Source: Phragmites australis (taxonomy: Eukaryota; Streptophyta; Magnoliopsida; Poales; Poaceae). Taken from it: DNA of 64,000 bases. Below the pieces are notes generated by a model. The model searched no databases, was not told the origin of the DNA, and was given only the letters and a program-made list of their open reading frames with translations. Below, piece after piece: positions 1 through 9,534 of this stretch (within the stretch, counting starts at the first letter, position 1; each line of letters opens with the position of its first letter). The position numbers were made by a program, and so were the translations under genes. The stretch spans positions 22,267,568 to 22,331,567 of the forward strand of contig NC_084937.1 in assembly GCF_958298935.1 (NCBI RefSeq), written 5' to 3'.

Positions 1-1128
1 TTAATCTTGCATTGGTGTAAGGTTTGTTCTCATTTCTCCTTAAAAATGAGAATTCTAATTACCTGAAAGGTCAAAGTTCCTGCCTTTATTTATTTTATTT
101 TTTTACAAAAAAGAGTACTTAAGTCATTGTTGGCTCCTCGCATTTCCCCTTCGTGTAATCCTAGACCTCGCACCAATGTTGCTTGCGGTTGCACCAGGTG
201 TGTGTTAGTGTCTGGACGTGCGCAACAGACTTGAGGTTCTAGTATGTTGAAAATTTGTTCAACTGAAAACGAGCCAGGTAGCCAACGTTAATTTATTATG
301 ATAGTTTTTTTATTAAAAATTTATCTCTTTAGCTTTAGCTTTTTTTATAAAGGTAGTGTCGTTTAGTTACAAAATATATAAAATTAGATAAACAAATAAA
401 AATTATATTAGTAAAAAATTATTTATACTCAAAATTTATACATGAATCGTGCGTCAGATGTAGATAACCTAACTAAAATCAAAATTGACTTTTTCTTGCT
501 TGCTACTTGTTTGATGCGATGACTTTAAGTTATACGATGCTTCTTAATTTATTATCTTAGTAAAAAAATTAAAAAAAAATATTATAAATTTGAACGCTCA
601 AGTGAAAAGTTTGACTTAATTTTTATGTAAAAATATCAAATTTATGATCGAGTTGAACTTCGGATTTAATTCAACGATTATTCCTGGAGATCGCGGGGGC
701 CGGGGCCTGCTTGGAAGCCAGACTCTCGGGCATGGCTTGATGTCTAAATGACCATCCAGTACGGTGCATGCACCTACTAAAATTGGAAGAGTTAAAAGAG
801 AAAAGACCTATATTCATGTGATAGGGATCACACAATTCAAGAACTCAGCCGGGTCCCTGCAGGAGAACAAATTTCACGCTTTCTTAATTGTCATAACTGA
901 AATTTGAAATATCATACCGATTGCTAGAGTGAATTTCACAAAACCACGCTATGGAAAGAGAACCAAACTTCTGTTTGTGTACTTATCGATCTCACAACTT
1001 AAAACATTTATATTTCTATTTGCCTATACAGAGTAATACTTGCCACGTAATCATTGACATGCATGATTATGTGGGTGGTGGAGCCAGGAGGAAATTATTA
1101 TTAGCACACTTAAGTTTCTACCCATCAA
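1..1128. other. AT-rich intergenic DNA
   Basis: No coding exon, RNA gene or recognisable transposon end is visible. The stretch is AT-rich with short poly-A/T runs around 300-620 and one GC-rich patch near 685-710. The open frame starting at 951 runs through a TA microsatellite and into the Helitron-like repeat, so it is not taken as a gene. Confidence 0.6.
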
Positions 1129-1613
1129 TCAATACCTACGTACTAAAGCGCCAAGAATCGGTGGCTTCTCAGGCCTTCTTCTACTGTAGCATTGTAGCAG
1201 GTGGGTCTGCACTGTACATGTATAGATATATGGATACATATGTATATATGTGTGTGTGTATATATATATATATATATAATTTTCACTTCCAAAAAATTCT
1301 AGAAAAATGTAAAAGGAATATTGGTTATATTGATAAATCGGTTGAAACAATCTAAATACAAAGAAAAATATCTACAACTAAAAAAATGAAATAAATTTTG
1401 TTAGGTTCGTATTACTGTCGTCTACCTGTTAAAATTATATGCATGCATGAAAATACTATTGTTTTTCCTATAATTAAGTGAAAGTGTTAAATATTGATAA
1501 ATTCATAAATAAATATTGAGATGTCCAAAATTAGTGAATCTAATTTTTTTAATCTTCTTTTGTCATACTCTGTGAAAAAAAAAGACACGACGTTTGCGCG
1601 CCAATCAACCTAG
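1129..1613 (+). mobile_element. Non-autonomous Helitron-like element, copy 1
   Basis: It starts TCAATACCTACGTACTAAAG after an A and ends with CTAG followed by T, the A|TC...CTRR|T layout of Helitrons. It shares the order of parts with copies at 26425-26922 and 42839-43369: a 5' TCAATAC end, a 'tactgtagc...gtgggtc' block, a TA-rich microsatellite, then an AT-rich body containing 'ttgataaatcggttgaaa' and 'ttaggttcgtattactg'. The 3' hairpin is decayed here. No protein is encoded. Class assignment rests on the ends and on comparison of the three copies; no target duplication is expected for this class. Confidence 0.6.
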
Positions 1614-1949
1614 TGTATTCTAAACCTTCTGCTCTATAGTCTACCCCGCCTAGCCACACAATTCGGTCGATAGGTCAGCTTGTATCAGTGATGGTAAGGA
1701 TACCTCGCAAATGGAAATGGACGTGCTCATGATTGCGACGAGTGGACCCAACTCGTCGAAAATCATGCAAAGGCTTATATGTGTAGTTTTGTGATATATT
1801 ACATAATGGAATGCACACATAGGAGCTATAAATGTCGTTTATTTATATTGAGATTCATGTTAGATATGAAGATAAAAAATTATAAAATAGATAAGATAAT
1901 CAACACATAAATAGGTATCAGATAGGTACCCTCGTATGTTTACATCCTA
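1614..1949. other. Intergenic DNA, nothing recognised
   Basis: Spacer between the Helitron-like copy and the Stowaway MITE. No coding or structural signal was recognised. Confidence 0.5.
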
Positions 1950-2175
1950 CACCCTCCATTGAGAAATAATATACATATGTATTTCTTTTAGATTTAGCCA
2001 TCGAAGTTAAATTTTGACTAAAATTTTCTCACAAAATATATAATTTATAGTAAAAAATATATAGTGTGAAATTATTTTAGATTATAAATTTAATTATATA
2101 ATTTTTATATATTAAATATTTTTTATAATTTAATTAAAATATTAATTAAAATACACAAAGTTTGAACGGACGGAG
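1950..2175. mobile_element. Stowaway-like MITE in the DRM1 promoter region
   Basis: A 226-bp AT-rich segment is flanked by TA on both sides. Its left end CACCCTCCATT resembles the inverted right end CTCCGTCCGTT (8 of 11 matches), close to the grass Stowaway consensus CTCCCTCCRT. The interior is TA-rich with no coding potential. It ends about 180 bp upstream of the DRM1 TATA box. The inverted DRM1 copy stops short of it: homology begins at 2255. Confidence 0.6.
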
Positions 2176-2254
2176 TATTGTAGAGTTGCCTTCCCCCGGC
2201 CAAAAGAAAAAGCAAGGTACGAAGAATCCGATACGGGCGCTATAGACCGGATAC

Positions 2255-2760
2255 AGTGAGCTGGGCTGAGCTTTGCACAAAGAAAGATAAAAGACTATCC
2301 ACATGCCCCCAAATATCTCGTCTAAATGCTCTCTCCACACCCCAAACTCCTCTATAAAACTCCCCTGACCCCTTGTTCCTCCAAGAAGAAAGGAAGACAA
2401 ATCAAAAGGAAGAACTCTGCACACCTCGCCTCAAGGGCAGAGCAACCCTTCTCTCACCCAAGAACAAATAACATCGAAGCAAGAACCAAAGAAACAGAGG
2501 AAGAGGGTCTCTCTAAGCATTAGGCAAAACACACGCTTCACGTTGAACGCGCAGGTCACGTACGTGCATCGGTGCATGGGGCTCCTCGACCAGCTGTGGG
2601 ACGACACGGTGGCCGGGCCGCGCCCGGACTCCGGCCTCGGCAAGCTCCGCAAGCACGCCTCCTTCTCCCCCTCTTCCTCCTCGGCGTCCGCGGCCGCGGC
2701 TGCGTCGGCAGCGGCGGAGGGGGCGGGCGGCGCCGTCGCGACGCGGAGCATCACCGTGCC
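2255..2760 (+). repeat. Inverted repeat arm A (DRM1 promoter to mid exon 1)
   Basis: This stretch recurs in reverse orientation at 4974-5451 with high identity, allowing for one gap of about 30 bp. It covers about 100 bp of upstream promoter, the TATA region, the 5' UTR and the first 61-62 codons of DRM1. Homology stops abruptly at codons for SITV, inside exon 1. The two arms are separated by about 2.2 kb holding the rest of the DRM1 gene and its downstream sequence. Confidence 0.9.
2353..2359 (+). promoter_or_regulatory. TATA box of DRM1
   Basis: TATAAAA lies in the context CTCTATAAAACTCCCC, so transcription probably starts near 2385 and gives a 5' UTR of about 190 bases before the ATG at 2576. 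The same position is deleted in the inverted copy at 4974-5451, which is otherwise conserved on both sides. Confidence 0.75.
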
Positions 2761-3674
2761 GCGGCCGCCGGCGCTGTCCGTGACGTCGCCGCGCAGCGAG
2801 TCCAGCTCCGCGCCGTCGTCCCCGGCCAGCGGCGCCCCAGACTCGCCCTTCGGCGCAGGTGGCCTGCCTTGCCAGATTCTTTGTTTTCATTGTTTCATTT
2901 CATTTCTATGTTCCAACTCTTCTCTTTTTTGTGGTTCATATCAGCCCTTAATCTACATACTTTTGATACAAATTTTGGGGCAGCTTCATATGCATGCTGC
3001 TTTAGATCGGTACGGTTGGCGGCCTAAACGTTCATGGGATTGGGATTAATGATCAAAAAGATATGCATGATGCAGATAACTAGCCAGGTTAATAATTGCA
3101 CTAAACTTTGGATCAAGTGCTTAGCTAAAACAGGAACAAAATCGCAGTTTGCTGCTTTTGTATATGTACCTGATCAGTCCAGAACTTTGGAGATCCATCG
3201 CAGATCTATGCTACCTGGCGTACGTGGTTTAAATCCCCGAGCACGCGGCTGATGTTTGTCAATATCTGTATGTTCTCATGGTGCAGCCACGACGCCCAAG
3301 GGGGAGGGATGGGCGAAGAAGCTGCGCAGGAAAGGCAGGATGGCCGACGGCGCCGGCGCCGGCGCGGATGCCCCCGGCACGCCGAGGAGCCCCACCGTCT
3401 ACGACTGGTGCGTGCGTTGCCTCTAAACACAAACCACCCTTCTTATTAGTACTAGCTTCGCATGCACATCTAGCATATCTTACGGTAATCACCTTACCAA
3501 AGATATTTTACAACCTGAACGTACGACGATGCCACGTACGGTGATCTCCCGGCAACACAGATATGAAGACTGGAATATGCATCTTGATTGATTTGACATG
3601 ATATAATCTGATCTATGATCTGTATGTCTCGGAACTTTCGCGTCAGGGTGGTGATCAGTTCACTGGACCGATGA
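2576..3674 (+). CDS. DRM1: Dormancy/auxin-associated protein (DRM1/ARP family), 3 exons
   Basis: Small plant-specific protein of the dormancy-associated/auxin-repressed family, known as markers of growth arrest, sugar starvation and hormone response; the biochemical role is unsettled. Exons 2576-2858, 3287-3407 and 3647-3674 join with GT..AG introns in phases 1 and 2 to give 143 residues, a usual length for the family. The start MGLLDQLWDDTVAGPRP is the family N-terminus, which fixes the ATG over an in-frame upstream one at 2543. The conserved TTPKGEGWAKKLRRKGRM block lies in exon 2, followed by the C-terminal SPTVYDW, and exon 3 supplies VVISSLDR then TGA. The middle is low-complexity Ser/Ala/Pro and probably disordered. 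No signal peptide or membrane segment is seen. A TATA box sits about 220 bases upstream. The 3' UTR probably runs to about 3860. Exon 1 is strongly GC-rich, as is usual for grass genes. Confidence 0.93.
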
Positions 3675-3869
3675 AGTAGCCGGCCGGCCGGGCTCAAGGC
3701 GAGGACTGCACAACGAAACCATCAGCAGCGCAAACTGAAGGACGGAACAGAAGGGGCGTCCTCTTTCAGAGCGTCTGATGGCTCTGTCACATCTGTTCGC
3801 ATTTGTAATTTTGTTGTAAATCTCTGTGTGAGATGCTGCTGATTCTGTAAGCTACTGCTAACTAAGCTC

Positions 3870-4973
3870 GTCAAGTCGTGCCGTGCATGTCACCGTGTAG
3901 ATGTAGTTGAAGCCTTCAAGGGAAAGCATGCAATGCAACTTGTCTGTGATGACCTGGTGAGGTTATTAGAAGAGAGAGTGGGGTAATGCTGTTGTGTAAC
4001 TGTGCAGATGCCTCCCCAGGCTGCTGCCGTGTAAAAAGCACTCCGCGATAACGCGTGGCCGAGCGTTGTGGATATGCAATAAGACACTTTTGTTACCAAT
4101 ATCTTATAATCAGGCCTACCACAGAAATATCTTATCGTGGGGTTGATTGTTTAATGCTTTTGGGTACCAATGATTCAGTCTATCGCATTCCTGACGTCAA
4201 ATCGGTCGATGGCGAAGTTTATCTGAAAGTTCAATGCTACTACAGTGCTCTTTGTACTGCAAGGTCCAAAAAGGATTAAGTTCGTGATGTCTGACGGGAT
4301 CTTTGACGTATGCTAGCTGCTAAGCGACGACAAAATTCAGTGCATACATAGCGGTTCGCCGTGCGTTTCGTGGCGCCGGTGCAGGTGATGCACGGATGGT
4401 CCCGCCCGAGTGGTTGTCGCCCTCACATCAATCTTGCTCGCTCTGATCTGCTCGTACGGTGGATGGCATGGCTTATACTCTTCATTAAGCAGTGAAAATG
4501 GACTAAATGTGTGGCTCCGACATCTAACCGTCACAAATTTAGTGCTGTATCCTGTATGCAAGAAGTACACCCTTCATCTCTATTGCAGTGCTTGCATATA
4601 TCAGAGACAATAATGCTTAGCAGCTTGCAACACACTGTGACGTAGGACTGGCTTACCCTTTTTTTAATCATGATGCATGTTATCCTGCAAGGCACTGTCA
4701 CAAAAGAGTGTCTTTTTTACATCCGTACGTCACCAACACACTACTTTAACTATTTTTCAAGAAAAATTTAGCTATGCCATTTTCAAAACGATATTGATAG
4801 TCAAATTTCAACTTGTTGACTACATGCATATCAAAACATCTCAAAACAACACAATTTTGAGATTGGAGGCATGAGATTTGAGACATTTAAGTGTAGTCTT
4901 CATACATGAGGCACACATACGCCCTTTTATTCGGAATGTTTTCCAATTATTCCTTACAGAAAAAACATATAAA
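3870..4973. other. Spacer between DRM1 and its inverted copy
   Basis: No gene recognised. It contains the downstream flank of DRM1 and mixed-composition DNA without clear transposon ends. Together with DRM1 introns and exons 2-3 it would form the loop of any hairpin made by read-through of the two inverted arms. Confidence 0.5.
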
Positions 4974-5451
4974 GGCACGGTGATGCTCCGCGTCGCGACG
5001 GCGCCGCCCGCCCCCTCCGCCGCCGACGACGCAGCCGCGGCCGCGGACGCCGAGGAGGAAGAGGGGGAGAAGGAGGCGTGCCTGCGGAGCTTGCCGAGGC
5101 CGGAGTCCGGGCGCGGCCCGGCCACCGTGTCGTCTCACAGCTGGTCGAGGAGCCCCATGCACCGATGCACGTACGTGACCTGCGCGTTCAACGTGAAGCG
5201 TGTGTTTTGCCTAATGCTTAGAGAGACCCTCTTCCTCTGTTTCTTTGGTTCTTGCTTCGATGTTATTTGTTCTTGGGTGAGTGAAGGGTTGCTCTGCCCT
5301 TGAGGCGAGGTGCGCAGAGTTCTTCCTTTTGATTTGTTTTCCTTCCTTCTTGGAGGAGTTTGGGGTGTGGAGAGAGCATTTAGACGAGATATTTGGGGGC
5401 ATGTGGATAGTCTTTTATCTTTCTTTGTGCAAAGCTCAGTCCAGCTCACTC
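4974..5451 (-). pseudogene. Truncated inverted DRM1 copy (promoter + 5' UTR + partial exon 1)
   Basis: Reading the minus strand from 5451 downward gives the DRM1 upstream region, 5' UTR and exon 1 up to the codons for ATRSITV, where homology ends against unrelated AT-rich DNA. Three defects are visible. A deletion of about 30 bp removes the TATA box, with related 'ctcct/ttcct' sequence at its edges. Codon 8 is TGA instead of TGG (Trp8 stop). Exons 2 and 3 are absent. Other changes are few (for example Lys27 to Arg and Ala to Ser), so the duplication looks fairly young. It cannot encode DRM1, but an RNA from the plus strand here would be antisense to the DRM1 leader and exon 1. Confidence 0.9.
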
Positions 5452-8399
5452 TCTTGTAATAGGTCGATAAAGAATCCTACAAATCACACTTGTCATGGGC
5501 CTACAGAATCCTGAATCTAAAGAAGATAACAAGGTTCAAGTTTAGTAAACTTAAAGCTTAGTAGAACAACTGCTACTGTTCAAACTAGCACCATATGGAT
5601 TGGTACCAGCCGGCGGCCTGTGCGGTTGTGCCAGTTTCCAGAAACCGCTGTAGCACAACAGATAACAGTTTTGGAACCTAGAATTAAAAATTACGGAGTA
5701 CTACTAGTTGAATCACAATTGCTGTTCAATTGGAAAACGCACCATAAACAGCGACAAACATAAATAAACAAAAATCTTAGCATCAACCACTGCACTTAAT
5801 TCCTAAAACCAGCAGCAACCTTACCACAAGCATGCCCAGATGCGCCACGAATAATTAGACCATAGGAACCAAAAGAGATCTGCCACAACGCGTGCCCCCC
5901 AATGAAAACCACAATGATTAGGAGATCTGGTGTGAAGCAGATCTCACCTCCGTTAATCGCATCAGGTCGACCTGCTCGGGTCAGTTATCCATGTCCCTCA
6001 CCATCGTGCAAGAACTCCCAAAACACTAGCTTTGCTTCGGCAGTTTGGCTGGATTGGAGCAAGATTGCTGGGGAGGGAAGTGGCAGGGCAGGGCTCCTTA
6101 TGTAGCGGCCAAGCAGGTACAATGGGGGCTTACAGTAGGTGCTTATGGAAGAAAAAATAATCGGTTTTTTAACTGCAAATATGTTTACTTAAACATCACG
6201 GTTTACATTATACTAACAAAATAGTTAATCATATTTAAACACCTATATTCTTAATTTATATTGGACTCTTTTTCTTTAGCCATCTAATCATAAGCAGTTA
6301 GTATGGTTCATATCTTAATAAAGGATCACCACCAAAAATAGGGCTTTGTGTTCAAAACTAGGCTTTGGTGGGCTGAATTTTCCGGCCCATAAGTATTGCA
6401 AAAGGACAACCTTCTTTCTCTTTCTTTTCTTCGTACTAGCACATATTTTTTACATACATAGAATCAATCTATAATATAGCAATGTATAGAAAATAAATAT
6501 TGTATATTTAGGTATAGAAGTCAAATGATAAGATATTGAATGTATTTTTAAAATATATGGAAGACAAATATTGGACGTTTAGATATAAAAGATAATTAAT
6601 ATGAGATTAAATGGAGAAATATGAAGAATCTTTATACGATGACCGTTTGATCAACTCGGATGAACGATAAAGATCGTTCGGTTTTATCATAACTCATGTA
6701 TTTTATAGGAGTATAGATCAAACATAGATCATCTCAAACCTCTAGGAGAAAAAACTTGTGACCTTGCCAGCGATTTTTCTTCACCGAGCCAAGATAGTGT
6801 TTGGTCATGGATCATCGTTCATCACTTGTTAGTTTCAGGCTGAAGCATGCAACTCTCTCTGTCTCCCTTGTACGTAGACAGAACCAGCTCAGATCCAAGC
6901 AAATAATGTTCTGCAACTCTGATTGCTGCACATGCTGCGATCTAGCTACGACCTTCAGAGCATGCATGCACATGGAGGTAGGCAGGCGTTGTTCATGGCC
7001 CCTCCTGCGAAACAAGCAATCAATCGGCTTAAACTAAAAGCTAGTCCTGATGCATCATCGAAGCCTGCATGCATGTGGTCTGACCTACCAATCCATCGGT
7101 TCCTCCGAAGGCGAGACACTTCACACCATCACATGCGTGTCTGATTGAGCCGTTACAAGCATTATTAGCAATACTGTGTTTCAGGGAAGGACCTTGCAAT
7201 ATTCATCTCTTCACATTTTCGGGCCTGAATTTTCAAAGAATTTCGCAGCAAGCAGTTCATTCACGCAGGTTTGGGAGACAATTTCCACGGTCCAAACAGG
7301 GCATTGACCTTTGGTTAGATTTAATAGAGCATGTCCAGGCTTTTGAGTTTTGACCAAAGCTAGGAGCTCACAGAAGTACCAGGTGTATCAACCCGGCAAA
7401 GCCTGCCTAACCTAGGTTCAGACCTTCGGTCACAGTCAAAATTTTGGGTTTAGTTTTAAAAACTTTTTAGGAAATTGCTATTTATTTATCGACAGATTTA
7501 GTAGGGTAAAATGTGTCGAATTCCTCACCTCAGGATTGACGAAGAGATTCGTGCCTGGACTCCCCAACCTCCATGAGCTCCGACAAGGTTAGGGTTTCGG
7601 GTTGGATTTGGGGTTTGGATTTGGGGACGGGGGATTTAGGGTCTCTGGTTGTAGAGGAAGCTCCGGGGGAGGCCACCGGCCCGACGGTGGCTGTGGGTGG
7701 TGTGTGGAGTTGTGAGGTGGCGAAGGTGTCGCCTGTAGCGGGTGGCGGAGGACCGATGATGGGCCAGTGATGGTGAGAGGGTGTCAGGGATGTAGTGGTT
7801 AGCAACGAGTAACGATGGAGGGTGGCGGCTCCAGCGGTGAGGGCATCATTAGAGCCAGGCAGGGAGGTGGTGGCAGAGGGGAGCTCAGGGAGGAGGGTGG
7901 GGAGGTGTTGCTGGGAAGAGAGATCAGAGGGAGAGGGGTGGTAGAGGAGGGGCGAGCTGCTCTAGCGCCGTAGAGGACGACAGCAAGGCGAGGGGCTGTG
8001 GTGTGTGTGGCAGGTGGCGTCAAGGTCGGGAGCAGGCGACGGGGTCGGGAGAGAGGCGATGGGTCTTATACGAATGCTAGGCTAATTTGGGACGTCCGAT
8101 CTACACCCAAGAGATCAAAATTCGATATATATTTACTCTCAAAATCAGTAAGAGTTGCTTTCCTTTTCTATTGCTCGTTCAGGGGTTTGCTTTGCCGTCC
8201 TTTCTGCTCCCTCACAATAATTTACTGAGGATTATCAATGCAGCCTCAGAAAGCAACCCAACCAGCTGGCCAAGAGCTTCCAGCACTGTGCTGCAATGGC
8301 GATCATCAATTATTCATTGACATTGTCTGAAAACACAAGGGTGTCAACTGCCTTAACCTTTCAGTAATGGTGTGACTACTCCACTACTCACATCTGCAC
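5452..8399. other. Intergenic DNA without recognised genes
   Basis: No exon with a family I recognise. The segment 6120-6180 shares short motifs (a 'gtgcttat' and a 'cggttt' stretch) with 16060-16140 and may be the edge of a common MITE. 7550-8060 is a G-rich plus-strand tract whose open frames are low-complexity Pro/Thr/Ser or Gly/Val and are not credible proteins. Confidence 0.5.
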
Positions 8400-8714
8400 A
8401 TGATTGATGGATGGATCGGTGGGTTTCTGAGTTCCTACATTAGTACTGCCTTTTTTCATCGAAGGCGAGGAAACCTAATTTTCATTAACAGAGTAACTGA
8501 ATATAATCAATACATAGTTTCAAACGTATTGATGCAGATAAAAGAAAGAAGAACTAGTCTATGATTACTAGAGGCAGGACATGGAAACCAGAGTCTAAAC
8601 AAAAGGATAGTCACCACATAACAAGAACTAAATCAACACAACTAGAGAATCACATAGTCAACAGAACGCAAGCACTCAATCTGCAACCTCCTCATTCTCC
8701 TATTCAGCATTGTC
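8400..8714. other. Scrambled junction upstream of gypsy remnant
   Basis: The 5' part of the gypsy element (gag, protease, reverse transcriptase) is missing. This segment does not translate into any retroelement domain, and homology to integrase begins abruptly near 8715, so the element is truncated here. Confidence 0.4.
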
Positions 8715-9500
8715 TATCACCCACGGACCAACAGCCAAACAGAAAGAGTTAATCAGATCCTAGAAGAGATGCTGAGAGCTAATGCCCTAACCTATAGAAA
8801 GGATTGGGAAAAGAGCCTAGCCTATGCAGAGTTCTCGTACAATAATAGCTATCAAGCCAGCTTAAAGATGTCCCCCTTTTGAAGCTCTTTATGGAAAAAA
8901 GAGTACAACACCTTTAATGTGGTCTGAAGTTGGAGAACGTACCTTGCTTGGACCTGCCCTCGTCAAAGAAGTAGAGGAGCGTGTTGCAGAAATAAGAGAA
9001 AAACTAAAGACAGCTCAATCCCATCAGAAGAGCTACGTAGACAAAAGAAGAAGAAATCTGAACTTCAAGACTGGAGAGAATGTGAACCTTAAGGTCTCAC
9101 CAATACGAGGAACTCGAAGGTTTCGAGTCCATGGAAAGTTGGCTCCCCAGTATATTGGACCATACCAAGTTTTGAGAAAAGTTGACGTAGTAGCCTACTA
9201 GATATAGCTACAAGAAGAGTTGCCAGATGTACACAATGTCTTCCATGTCTCCCACATGAAGAAATGTTTGGGTATACTAGAAGAGCATGTCACAATGGAA
9301 ACACTGGATCTATAGGATGATCTCTGGTACTAGGAAGTTCCAGTAAAGATCTTAGATGTTGTCACCTATCAAATCAGAGGATCAACAGTATGTTTGTGCC
9401 GAGTACAATGGAGCAGGCACACAGAAGCAGAAGCCACAAGGGAATGAGAGGATGCCTTGAAGAAAGAGTTTTCTTTTCTGTTAAAGGAGGATTCCGAATC
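8715..9500 (+). pseudogene. Ty3/gypsy integrase C-terminal remnant
   Basis: The end of the integrase core is readable at 8715-8880 (YHP, then QTERVNQILEEMLRA and SYNNSYQASLKMSPF). It continues after a frameshift at 8880 into 8917-9201. That part has the typical KSYVDKRRR and SPIRGTRRFRVHGKLAPQYI segments, then PDVHNVFHVSHMKKCL further on. In-frame stops occur at 9201 and repeatedly after. These features belong to the chromodomain-side end of gypsy polyproteins. The order integrase, then purine-rich tract, then LTR fits a plus-strand element. It is non-functional. Confidence 0.85.
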
Positions 9501-9534
9501 TTGAGGGCGAGATTATTTTTAAGTGGGGTAGGTT

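Noticed and set aside
2431..2890. Minus-strand frames of 107 and 125 codons opposite DRM1 exon 1
   Set aside because: Shadow frames of the GC-rich exon; the plus strand has the family match, splice sites and TATA box.
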